Source: Flavobacterium ginsenosidimutans (GTDB lineage: Bacteria; Bacteroidota; Bacteroidia; Flavobacteriales; Flavobacteriaceae). From it: DNA of 64,000 bases. The notes under the pieces were generated by a model. The model was not told the DNA's origin. It did no database searches and worked only from the letters and a program-made list of their open reading frames with translations. Location: the NCBI RefSeq assembly GCF_003254625.1, contig NZ_QJRJ01000080.1, positions 186,001-250,000 on the forward strand, written 5' to 3'. A program made the translations under genes and the position numbers. Shown here piece after piece: positions 41,968-49,639 of the stretch (positions are counted from its first letter, which is position 1; every line of letters begins with the position of its first letter).

Positions 41968-41991
41968 TTTGAGTTAGGTACAGTTTGTTAT

Positions 41992-42130
41992 TTCGATCCC
42001 GAGGCTTCGGGATCAAAATGACAAGATTGCGTTTAGATTTTCGTGCGTAACATAGCCCGTGGTTTCAACCACGGGAACGCAATGCATGTCCGATACGTTT
42101 CCTGCGATTGAAACCGCAGGCTAGCTATGT
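41992..42130. repeat. Intergenic palindromic repeats
   Basis: Hairpin GATCCCGAGG-CTTCGGGATC (41995-42014), then CATAGCCCGTGGTTTCAACCACGGG (from 42052) and CCTGCGATTGAAACCGCAGG (42099-42122), the outer ATAGC/GCTAT closing the set. Together with 41835-41991 this fills the gap between cydA and the HD gene; no ORF. Confidence 0.6.
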
Positions 42131-42158
42131 TTGATTTCGATTGCGTGGTTATTATTGA

Positions 42159-42749
42159 TTATTTTTCTAAAATCCCTTTTTCAACACTTTCATTAATCAA
42201 ACCTTCGGCATAATTCCATAAAGATTCTGAACCATTTTTAATGATACTTTTCTTTTCGTAAACTTTATCGTATTTCACTCCAAACTCCTTCCAAGTTCCA
42301 CCGTTGTTTGATGTGTTCTGCAATAAAGGTTCTAATCTATCCATAGATCTTGCAAATTTGGCTTCATTGGTTTCTCCAGCTTCAAATTCTTCCCAAATGG
42401 AAATAAATTCTTCTGCTTGTTTTTTTGGAAGCAAACCAAAAATTCTATTTGCGGCTAAACGTTCTTCGTCTGTATTATCATGACTTTTTACGGTATCATA
42501 AATAAAAACGTCACCAGCATCAATTTCGACTATATCGTGTATCAAAACCATTTTTACTACTTTTAAGACATCGATAGGTTCGTTTGAATATTCTGCCAGA
42601 ACAATTGCCATTAAAGCCAAATGCCAACTGTGTTCTGCATCATTTTCGCATCTATCACTGTTGAATAATTTTGTTTTGCGCTGAATGTATTTTACTTTAT
42701 CAATTTCTTTTATAAAAGCAATTTGATCTATTAAGTCCTGTGTATTCAT
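42159..42749 (-). CDS. HD-domain hydrolase (YfbR-like 5'-deoxynucleotidase family)
   Basis: 196 residues from ATG at 42749; the in-frame extension upstream crosses the promoter. Metal ligands are visible in SDRCENDAEHSWHLALMA (about residues 32-49) and in the His-Asp pair VLIHDIVEIDAGD (HD), then a later Asp. This pattern is that of YfbR-type HD hydrolases acting on nucleotides, though other HD substrates are possible. Its promoter (minus-strand TAATTTTG, 42785-42792) carries a dyad between the -7 box and the start codon. Confidence 0.85.
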   Translation of the reverse strand: MNTQDLIDQIAFIKEIDKVKYIQRKTKLFNSDRCENDAEHSWHLALMAIVLAEYSNEPIDVLKVVKMVLIHDIVEIDAGDVFIYDTVKSHDNTDEERLAANRIFGLLPKKQAEEFISIWEEFEAGETNEAKFARSMDRLEPLLQNTSNNGGTWKEFGVKYDKVYEKKSIIKNGSESLWNYAEGLINESVEKGILEK

Positions 42750-42767
42750 TTTCTTTTTTGTTTTGAA

Positions 42768-42781
42768 ATGACATTCGTCAT
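42768..42781. promoter_or_regulatory. Dyad ATGACATTCGTCAT at the HD-hydrolase transcript start
   Basis: ATGAC-ATTC-GTCAT, placed just downstream of the -7 box, where binding would repress. It shares AATGACA...GTCAT with the 41950 dyad. Confidence 0.45.
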
Positions 42782-42911
42782 ATACAAAATTAAAGCTTAA
42801 AGCGTAATTGCTCAACTTAAAATTAATTTATCTCAATCGATTATGACAAACAGCACATTTTTTTATACAAAAACCTAATTTCTGTAACATTAGTCACCTA
42901 TTTTTTTAAAA

Positions 42912-42927
42912 AACAAAGTTACCTTTG
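42912..42927 (+). promoter_or_regulatory. Promoter with overlapping dyad for the MBL-rhodanese gene
   Basis: TACCTTTG (42920-42927) matches TAnnTTTG and is the right half of the dyad ACAAAG-TTAC-CTTTGT (42912-42927). Confidence 0.55.
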
Positions 42928-42953
42928 TAACCCATCATTTTACAATACCTATC

Positions 42954-44369
42954 ATGAAAATAGAACAAATTTACACCGGATGCCTTGCTCAAGGTGCATA
43001 TTATATCACTTCAAATGGTGAAGCGGCCATTATTGATCCGCTTAGAGAAATTCAGCCTTATCTGGATCGTTTAGAGCGTGATGGAGTAACGCTGAAATAT
43101 ATTTTTGAAACGCATTTCCACGCTGATTTCGTTTCTGGACACGTTGATTTGAGCAAAGAAACTGGAGCGCCAATCGTTTACGGACCAAATGCTGCTTGCG
43201 AATTTGACTGCATTTCTGCGAAAGACGGACAGGAATTTAAAATCGGAAAAGTGACAATTAAAGTTTTGCACACTCCTGGACATACTATGGAAAGTGCTAC
43301 TTTTTTATTAATTGATGAAAACGGAAAAGATCACGCCATTTTCTCTGGTGACACTTTATTTATTGGTGATGTTGGTCGTCCTGATTTAGCTCAAAAAGCA
43401 GCTGGAATGACTCAAGATCAATTGGCTGGAATTTTATTTCATTCGTTAAGAGATAAAATTATGACTTTGGCTGATGACGTTATTGTTTATCCAGCGCACG
43501 GTGCAGGAAGCGCTTGCGGAAAAAACATGAGCAAAGAAACCGTTTCGACTATCGGGAATCAAAAAGCAACAAATTACGCTTTGCGTGCCAATATGACCGA
43601 AGAAGAATTCATCAAAGAAGTAACTGACGGTTTGTTGCCTCCCCCAGCCTATTTCAGTATGAACGTTGCAATGAACAAACAAGGTTACGAAAGTTTTGAA
43701 ACTGTTTTACACAACGGTATGAAAGCTATAAACGCAAAAGAATTTGAAGCCGTTGCAGAAGAAACGGGAGCTTTAATTTTGGATACAAGAAGCGCAGCAG
43801 ATTTCAGCAAAGGATTTATTCCGCAATCTATCAATATCGGAATCAACGGTGATTTTGCTCCATGGGTTGGAACTTTAATTGCCAACGTAAAACAGCCAAT
43901 TATTTTGGTTACTACTACTGGCATGGAAGAAGAAACCGTAACTCGTTTAAGCCGTGTTGGTTTTGATACGATTATCGGACATTTGGAAGGCGGTTTTGAA
44001 GCTTGGCAAAATGCAGGTTTCGAAATTGATACTGTTAACAGAATTACTGCAGAACAATTTGCAAATGAGTTTAAATTTGGAGAAGATAAAGTTGTAGATA
44101 TCCGAAAAGAAACAGAATACGCAGCAGAACATATTGATGACGCTTACAGCAAACCTTTGGCTTATATCAATGACTGGGTAAAAGATATTAATCCAAATGA
44201 GCATTTTTATTTGCATTGCGCGGGCGGTTACAGAAGTATGATTGCCGCTTCTATCCTTCAAGCAAGAGGTTTCAGAAATTTCTCTGAAGTTGAAGGCGGT
44301 TTTGGAGCGATTTCTAAAACAAATATCCCAAAATCAGATTTTGTTTGTCAAAGTAAAGTATTAAAATAA
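42954..44369 (+). CDS. MBL-fold persulfide dioxygenase-like protein with two rhodanese domains
   Basis: 471 residues. Metallo-beta-lactamase domain (about 1-245) with THFHADFVSGH (His54, His56, Asp58, His63), HTPGHT and FSGDTLFIGD, matching ETHE1-like enzymes. The first rhodanese domain (about 250-355) lacks the catalytic Cys (VTTTGMEEE in the loop). The second (about 365-471) keeps it in HCAGGYRS. Such fusions oxidise glutathione or protein persulfide to sulfite and thiosulfate. It precedes the YeeE/YedE pair and belongs with the rhodanese, Crp-type and TauE genes. Confidence 0.9.
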   Translation: MKIEQIYTGCLAQGAYYITSNGEAAIIDPLREIQPYLDRLERDGVTLKYIFETHFHADFVSGHVDLSKETGAPIVYGPNAACEFDCISAKDGQEFKIGKVTIKVLHTPGHTMESATFLLIDENGKDHAIFSGDTLFIGDVGRPDLAQKAAGMTQDQLAGILFHSLRDKIMTLADDVIVYPAHGAGSACGKNMSKETVSTIGNQKATNYALRANMTEEEFIKEVTDGLLPPPAYFSMNVAMNKQGYESFETVLHNGMKAINAKEFEAVAEETGALILDTRSAADFSKGFIPQSINIGINGDFAPWVGTLIANVKQPIILVTTTGMEEETVTRLSRVGFDTIIGHLEGGFEAWQNAGFEIDTVNRITAEQFANEFKFGEDKVVDIRKETEYAAEHIDDAYSKPLAYINDWVKDINPNEHFYLHCAGGYRSMIAASILQARGFRNFSEVEGGFGAISKTNIPKSDFVCQSKVLK

Positions 44370-44374
44370 TTTAA

Positions 44375-44460
44375 AGATGCTAAGCTACTAAGGTTCTAAG
44401 GTTCTAAGATTTTCAACCTTAAACTTAGTACCTTAGAATCTTAGCAACTTAGAACCTCAG
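44375..44460. repeat. CTTAG-type intergenic repeat, inverted pair
   Basis: An array of CTAAGGTTCTAAG units is followed, after a short spacer (TTTTCAACC), by the complementary CTTAGAATCTTAG units, so the whole can fold into a long imperfect hairpin between the MBL-rhodanese and YeeE genes. Confidence 0.65.
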
Positions 44461-44465
44461 AAAAT

Positions 44466-45029
44466 ATGTTAGAAATCATTAAAGAACCTTGGCCTTGGTA
44501 TGTTGCAGGCCCTTTGATTGGATTAACAGTTCCAATTTTATTAATTATCGGGAATAAATCTTTCGGAATTAGTTCTTCATTGCGTCATATTTGCGCGGCT
44601 TGTATTCCAGCGAATATTTCGTTTTTTAAATACGACTGGAAAAAAGAAAGCTGGAATTTATTCTTTGTTCTTGGAATATTTTTCGGTGGTTTTATTGCAG
44701 CTCACTTTTTATCAAATCCAAATCCGGTGGAAATTGCTCCTGAATTATCGGAGAAATTAGCCACTTACGGAATCACAGATCATACAGGTTTAGTTCCTGT
44801 ACAGTTATTTTCTTGGGAAAGCTTATTAACTCTTCGTGGATTCATTATGATTGTTGTCGGCGGATTTTTAGTTGGCTTCGGAACTCGTTACGCTGGCGGT
44901 TGCACAAGCGGACACGCGATTATGGGATTATCAAACTTACAATGGCCTTCATTAGTAGCGACAATCTGCTTTATGATTGGCGGTTTTGTAATGGCGCTTT
45001 TGATTTTACCTTATATTCTTTCACTTTAA
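44466..45029 (+). CDS. YeeE/YedE-family sulfur-transport protein, first half
   Basis: 187 residues, about five membrane segments. Conserved Cys-containing loop RYAGGCTSGHAIMG (Cys near residue 146) and an earlier CAACIPAN. In the YeeE family such cysteines pass thiosulfate or sulfane sulfur across the membrane. It works with the following gene as a split YeeE/YedE transporter; the genes are 10 bases apart. Confidence 0.88.
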   Translation: MLEIIKEPWPWYVAGPLIGLTVPILLIIGNKSFGISSSLRHICAACIPANISFFKYDWKKESWNLFFVLGIFFGGFIAAHFLSNPNPVEIAPELSEKLATYGITDHTGLVPVQLFSWESLLTLRGFIMIVVGGFLVGFGTRYAGGCTSGHAIMGLSNLQWPSLVATICFMIGGFVMALLILPYILSL

Positions 45030-45039
45030 AATTTCAAAA

Positions 45040-45516
45040 ATGAGTTTAGAAAATAAAAATATAGACGGCGAAGGAATCAACGCAAGCCAGAAAAAAGAAA
45101 ACACATTCGCAAACCTAAAATACTTAATCGTTGGGATCTTTTTCGGAATTGTATTCGTAAAAGCAGAAATCATCAGTTGGTTTCGTATTCAGGAAATGTT
45201 TAATCTTGAATCGTTTCATATGTATGGCGTAATTGGATGCGCTGTTGCTGTTGGATTAATTTCAGTTCAGTTGATTAAAAAATTTAATATCAAAACTCTT
45301 GATGGCGAAAAAATCGAAATCCAGCCAAAGACTTTCAACAAAGGACAAATCTATGGCGGATTGTTATTCGGTTTCGGATGGGCAATTACTGGAGCTTGTC
45401 CAGGTCCGCTTTTTGCTCAAATCGGTACGGGTGCAACTGTAATTGTTGTGACTTTAGTAAGTGCAATTGCTGGAACTTGGGTTTATGGTTTGATTAAGGA
45501 TAAACTGCCACATTAA
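45040..45516 (+). CDS. YeeE/YedE-family sulfur-transport protein, second half
   Basis: 158 residues, four membrane segments and a charged cytosolic N-terminus. The transport loop ITGACPGPLFAQIGTG (Cys near residue 127) is the counterpart of GGCTSGH in the first half. It is translated from the same mRNA and followed by a terminator. Confidence 0.88.
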   Translation: MSLENKNIDGEGINASQKKENTFANLKYLIVGIFFGIVFVKAEIISWFRIQEMFNLESFHMYGVIGCAVAVGLISVQLIKKFNIKTLDGEKIEIQPKTFNKGQIYGGLLFGFGWAITGACPGPLFAQIGTGATVIVVTLVSAIAGTWVYGLIKDKLPH

Positions 45517-45567
45517 AATTTGTTTCAAGTTTTATTTGTTTCAGGTTTCAAGTTGGAAAACGTAACA

Positions 45568-45599
45568 AACCCGACAGGTTAAAAAAACTGTCGGGTTTT
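45568..45599 (+). terminator. Terminator after the YeeE/YedE pair
   Basis: AACCCGACAG pairs with CTGTCGGGTT around a loop of ten bases, then TTTG. Confidence 0.85.
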
Positions 45600-45616
45600 G
45601 TATTTTAAGAACCTAT

Positions 45617-45793
45617 TCATTCCGTAGGAGTGTCTGGTTGGTAGAAATTAAATTTGAATTCCGTCTACACGTTCCGTAGGAACGTTTGATTAATGATTGA
45701 ATATATCATTTTATAAAAAACAAGTGTCCCTACAGGACACGACGCAAAACGATATTATCTTTTTTCTACCAACGAGATATTCCTACGGAATAT
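45617..45793. repeat. Nested palindromic element of about 177 bp
   Basis: Outer arms ATTCCGTAGGAGTGTCTGGT / ACCAACGAGATATTCCTACG run inverted (TTGGTAGAAA with TTTCTACCAA). Inside lie CGTTCC-GTAGG-AACG and GTGTCC-CTACA-GGACAC hairpins. There is no ORF. The shape is that of a dispersed repeat or non-autonomous element. Confidence 0.6.
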
Positions 45794-45822
45794 TTCTTCA
45801 TCAATTTTTAATTTCATTTCGT

Positions 45823-45830
45823 TAAGTTTG
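45823..45830 (+). promoter_or_regulatory. -7 promoter box for glpD
   Basis: TAAGTTTG matches TAnnTTTG; the ATG is 27 bases downstream. Confidence 0.55.
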
Positions 45831-45856
45831 CTTTCAACAAAAAGTCCCGTAAATAT

Positions 45857-47434
45857 ATGAACCGCCCAGAGCAATTAACCAAACTACAAAATACCGAAAA
45901 TTGGGACGTAATAATTATAGGCGGTGGAGCAAGTGGACTCGGAACTGCAATTGATGCAGCAAGTCGTGGCTACAAAACCGTTTTATTTGAAGCTGTAGAT
46001 TTTGCAAAAGGAACTTCGAGCCGAAGCACTAAATTGGTTCATGGCGGAGTGCGCTATTTGGCACAAGGTGATGTTCATTTAGTTAGAGAAGCTTTAAAGG
46101 AAAGAGGATTATTAGCTCAAAATGCAAATCATTTGGTAAAAAATCAATCTTTCGTTATTCCAAATTATCATTGGTTTAGTGGCTATTTTTATACAATCGG
46201 ATTAAAAATTTACGATTTATTGTCGGGCTGTCTTAGTTTAGGAAGTTCTCAATATCTTTCGAAAAAGAAAACTATTGAAATGCTCCCAAACGTAGAAGAA
46301 AACGGGTTGGTAAATGGCGTTATTTATCACGACGGACAATTTGATGATTCGCGTTTAGCAATTAATCTTGCTCAAACTGCCGTAGAAAACGGAGCTTGTG
46401 TTTTGAATTATGTAAAAGTTGTCAATTTGCTAAAAGACGACAAAAATCAAGTTATTGGTGTTCAGGTTCAAGATCAAGAAAACGGAATTAAATATGATGT
46501 AAAAGGTTCAGCTATAATAAATGCGACTGGAGTTTTTACAAATGCAATCATGAAATTGAATGATAACGTTTATAAAAAATACATTGTTCCAAGTCAGGGA
46601 ATTCATTTGGTGTTTGATAAATCTTTTCTTCCAGGTGAAAATGCTTTAATGATTCCTAAAACAAAAGACGGCAGAGTTTTATTTGCTGTTCCGTGGCACA
46701 ATCGAATTGTGGTTGGAACAACTGATACTTTAATTAAAAAACAAAGTTTAGAGCCTATTGCATTAGAAAGCGAAATTCAGTTTGTTCTCGAAACAGCGCA
46801 ACGTTTCTTGACAAAAAAACCAACAAGAGCAGATGTACTTTCTGTTTTTGCAGGATTGCGTCCGTTGGCAGCGCCAAAGGAAGAAGGAAAAAGCACCAAA
46901 GAAGTTTCTAGAAGCCATAAAATTATAGTTTCAGAAACAGGGCTAATTACTATTACTGGCGGAAAATGGACAACGTACCGAAAAATTGCTCAAGATATTA
47001 TTGACAAAGCTATCAAAACTGGAAAATTGCCTCAGAAAGAATGTCGCACAGAACATCTTCCCATTCATGGAAATAAATCTACAAATTCTTTAGATAGAGA
47101 AAATCACCTTTATATATATGGTTCGGATATTCCGAAAATAATTGAGTTACAAGAAAGCGAACCTGAATTAAAAGAAAAACTTCATCCTGATCATGAATTT
47201 ACAATGGCAGAAGTCGTTTGGGCTATTCGTTACGAAATGGCCAGAACTGTAGATGATATCTTAGCGAGAAGAGTTCGTTTATTGTTCTTAGATGCGAGAG
47301 CTGCAATTGAAGTTTCGGAGAAAACAGCAAGGGTAATTGCTAAAGAATTAGAACACGATGAAGCTTGGATTAACACAGAAATTGCAAATTTCAGACAAAT
47401 TGCAAACGGATTTCTTCTCTCAGAATTCCAATAA
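45857..47434 (+). CDS. glpD: FAD-dependent glycerol-3-phosphate dehydrogenase
   Basis: 525 residues. FAD-binding GGGASGLGTAIDAASRGY (about 22-39), then EAVDFAKGTSSRSTKLVHGG, VSRSHKI and ITGGKWTTYRKIA. It oxidises glycerol 3-phosphate to dihydroxyacetone phosphate at the membrane and passes electrons to quinone. It is monocistronic, without glpF or glpK next to it. Confidence 0.93.
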   Translation: MNRPEQLTKLQNTENWDVIIIGGGASGLGTAIDAASRGYKTVLFEAVDFAKGTSSRSTKLVHGGVRYLAQGDVHLVREALKERGLLAQNANHLVKNQSFVIPNYHWFSGYFYTIGLKIYDLLSGCLSLGSSQYLSKKKTIEMLPNVEENGLVNGVIYHDGQFDDSRLAINLAQTAVENGACVLNYVKVVNLLKDDKNQVIGVQVQDQENGIKYDVKGSAIINATGVFTNAIMKLNDNVYKKYIVPSQGIHLVFDKSFLPGENALMIPKTKDGRVLFAVPWHNRIVVGTTDTLIKKQSLEPIALESEIQFVLETAQRFLTKKPTRADVLSVFAGLRPLAAPKEEGKSTKEVSRSHKIIVSETGLITITGGKWTTYRKIAQDIIDKAIKTGKLPQKECRTEHLPIHGNKSTNSLDRENHLYIYGSDIPKIIELQESEPELKEKLHPDHEFTMAEVVWAIRYEMARTVDDILARRVRLLFLDARAAIEVSEKTARVIAKELEHDEAWINTEIANFRQIANGFLLSEFQ

Positions 47435-47664
47435 ATAGTAAATTCAGACGATTTTGAGTAATTTTTATTTTGAAATCATCTTACAAAAAGCCATTTAAAA
47501 AATATTGCAGATCAAAATTACTTTTTGAGTTTAAAAAATCATTAATTCACAATATATCAGAACGTTATATTGAAAAATTATTTTAATTTTAGTATCAAGA
47601 AACTACCCTTTTAGTTCTTGCTAAAAGCGCAATTAAACATATTAACAAATAATTAACACAACAT

Positions 47665-47707
47665 TTGTATATACAACTATTAAAAGTTCTACATTTGTAT
47701 ATACAAA
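47665..47707 (+). promoter_or_regulatory. Twin MarR operators over the -7 box
   Basis: Two identical palindromes TTGTATATACAA (47665-47676, 47695-47706), centres 30 bases apart, three helical turns. The second extends to TTTGTATATACAAA and overlaps the exact -7 box TACATTTG (47690-47697). The MarR gene starts 27 bases after the box, so autorepression with cooperative binding is likely. Confidence 0.75.
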
Positions 47708-47723
47708 TTATACACTTACGACT

Positions 47724-48182
47724 ATGACAATTGAAGAAGTTATTAAGAGTACGGTTAAGATGGATAATGCGAAAAAAGTTATTCTGAATATCATGTACAC
47801 GCAGAATGTGATTCAGGATCATTTCAACGAGTTAATCAAACCGTATGATTTGTCTGGAGAACAATATAATGTGTTACGTATATTAAGAGGACAAAAAGGA
47901 AAGCCTGCTAATATGTGCGTGATACAAGAGCGAATGCTTGCCAAAACAAGCAACACAACGCGATTGGTAGACAAATTATTATTAAAGGATTTTGTAACCC
48001 GAAATGTCTGTCCAGATAATCGTCGAAAAATTGAAGTTTCGATTACAGAAAAAGGTTTGGACGTTTTAAAAGAATTAGATCCGAAAGTAGATGAGCATGA
48101 GCAGACATTTGCAAACAATTTAAAACCAGAAGAATTAGTTTTCTTAAATCAATTATTAGAAAAATATAGAACCAACAAATAA
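47724..48182 (+). CDS. MarR-family transcriptional regulator
   Basis: 152 residues. Winged-helix core with LRILRGQKGKPANMCVIQER and NTTRLVDKLLLKDFVTR (recognition helix) and the wing DNRRKIEVSITEKG, then the C-terminal dimer helix. It is first in a likely operon with a nitroreductase, followed by YceI, and has twin operators over its promoter. The ligand is unknown; a redox or quinone signal would fit the targets. Confidence 0.92.
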   Translation: MTIEEVIKSTVKMDNAKKVILNIMYTQNVIQDHFNELIKPYDLSGEQYNVLRILRGQKGKPANMCVIQERMLAKTSNTTRLVDKLLLKDFVTRNVCPDNRRKIEVSITEKGLDVLKELDPKVDEHEQTFANNLKPEELVFLNQLLEKYRTNK

Positions 48183-48195
48183 AATAATACAAACT

Positions 48196-48828
48196 ATGAG
48201 CAATTTCTTAGAAAATCAAAATTGGAGATACGCAACTAAACAGTTTGATGCTTCAAAAAAGATATCAGATGCTGATTTAAATACATTAAAAGAAGCTGTT
48301 AGATTAAGTGCTTCTTCATACGGATTACAACCTTATAAAGTTATTCTTGTTGAAAATCCAGAATTAAGAGAAAAATTAAAAGGGGCAGCTTGGGGACAAA
48401 CTCAAATTACAGATGCTTCTCACCTATTCATTTTTGCAAATGATTTAAACCTTGATGCAGGTTCTGTAGACAAATACATCAACAATATTAGCGAAGTTAG
48501 AGGTGTTCCTGCAGAAGCTTTAGGCGGATTTAGCGACATGATGAAAAATGTAATCGCTAATTTATCAGAAGATGCAAAACATATCTGGACAGCAAAACAA
48601 ACTTATTTAGCTTTAGGAAACTTACTTAATGCAGCTGCTGAATTAAAAATTGATGCAACTCCAATGGAAGGTTTCAATGCAGCTCAATTCAACGAAATTT
48701 TAGGTTTTGACAAATTAGGTTTAAATGCTTCAGTAATCGCAACTGTTGGTTACAGACATGATGACGACAAATCTCAACACCAGAAAAAAGTTAGAAAATC
48801 ACACGAAGAATTATTTATCACTCTATAA
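48196..48828 (+). CDS. NAD(P)H-dependent nitroreductase-family oxidoreductase
   Basis: 210 residues, an NfsB-like FMN flavoprotein. N-terminal RYATKQFDASKKIS with the FMN-contacting Arg, RLSASSYGLQPYK and the C-terminal YRHDDDKSQHQKKVR. It reduces nitro compounds or quinones. Thirteen bases after the MarR stop, so under MarR control. Confidence 0.9.
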   Translation: MSNFLENQNWRYATKQFDASKKISDADLNTLKEAVRLSASSYGLQPYKVILVENPELREKLKGAAWGQTQITDASHLFIFANDLNLDAGSVDKYINNISEVRGVPAEALGGFSDMMKNVIANLSEDAKHIWTAKQTYLALGNLLNAAAELKIDATPMEGFNAAQFNEILGFDKLGLNASVIATVGYRHDDDKSQHQKKVRKSHEELFITL

Positions 48829-48866
48829 TTATTTATTAATCAAATTCAAATTTTAATTTTAACAAC

Positions 48867-49433
48867 ATGAAAAATTTAAAAACAATTGCAATAGCATTAT
48901 TCGTAGCAGCAGCTGGAATTTCAGTAAACGCTCAAACTAAAAAAATCGACGTAAAAGCATCTACTATTAAATGGGTAGGTAAAAAAGTAACTGGAGAGCA
49001 CTCTGGAACTGTAAACTTCAAAGACGGTGCAGTAGTTTTCAAAGGAAAAAAATTAGTTGGTGGTAGCTTCACAGTTGACATGACTTCATTAACTTCTACA
49101 GATTTAACTGGAGAATACCAAGGAAAATTAAACGGTCACTTAAAAGCTGACGATTTCTTCGGAACTGACAAATTCCCAACTTCAAAATTAGTTTTCAAAA
49201 CTATCGGTGCAAAATCTACTGACGTTTACACTGTAACTGCAGATTTAACTATCAAAGGAATCACTAAACCAGTAACTTTTGATATCACTGTAAATGGAAA
49301 CACTGCTACAACTGCTTTCAAAGTTGACAGAACTAAATACGATATTAAATACGGTTCAGGTAGTTTCTTCGAAGGTTTAGGAGACAAAACTATCAGTGAC
49401 GAATTTGAATTAGCAGTAGCTTTAAAATTCTAA
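48867..49433 (+). CDS. YceI-family periplasmic protein
   Basis: 188 residues. Signal peptide ending SVNAQ, then the YceI/lipocalin barrel: KASTIKWVGKKVTGEHSGT, TVDMTSLTSTDL, HLKADDFFGTDKFP and TADLTIKGITKPVTFDI. These proteins bind isoprenoid lipids or quinones in the periplasm, which agrees with a MarR-nitroreductase neighbour. The terminator follows at 49465. Confidence 0.93.
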   Translation: MKNLKTIAIALFVAAAGISVNAQTKKIDVKASTIKWVGKKVTGEHSGTVNFKDGAVVFKGKKLVGGSFTVDMTSLTSTDLTGEYQGKLNGHLKADDFFGTDKFPTSKLVFKTIGAKSTDVYTVTADLTIKGITKPVTFDITVNGNTATTAFKVDRTKYDIKYGSGSFFEGLGDKTISDEFELAVALKF

Positions 49434-49464
49434 TATTTCAAGCTTACTAGTTCGTAAATATTAC

Positions 49465-49505
49465 AAACCCCAGCAGTTCAAACTGTTGGGGTTTATTTTT
49501 TTTTT
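49465..49505 (+). terminator. Terminator after the YceI gene
   Basis: AAACCCCAGCAG pairs with CTGTTGGGGTTT around a six-base loop, then a long T run. Confidence 0.9.
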
Positions 49506-49568
49506 AAACTTTTCACAACCTTAACGTTCTTAATAGTATAATAACGCTTTCGTAATAAGTATCAGAGC

Positions 49569-49596
49569 TTTGATTAACATACGGCTTCTAATTTTG
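49569..49596 (+). promoter_or_regulatory. Promoter of the beta-helix-like protein gene
   Basis: TTTG (49569-49572), 16 bases, then TAATTTTG (49589-49596): -33 and -7 boxes of the Bacteroidota type. The ATG is 43 bases downstream. Confidence 0.6.
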
Positions 49597-49639
49597 GGAC
49601 AATTAAAAAAATCAAAAACTAGAAATTAAAATTATAGTT

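Noticed and set aside
42750..42815. N-terminal extension of the HD hydrolase
   Set aside because: It would translate the -7 box and the dyad; the family begins near MNTQ.
45617..45793. Insertion sequence
   Set aside because: No transposase ORF and only nested palindromes; kept as a repeat element.
47595..48118. Minus-strand ORFs opposite the MarR gene
   Set aside because: Antisense shadows of a clear MarR coding sequence and its operators.
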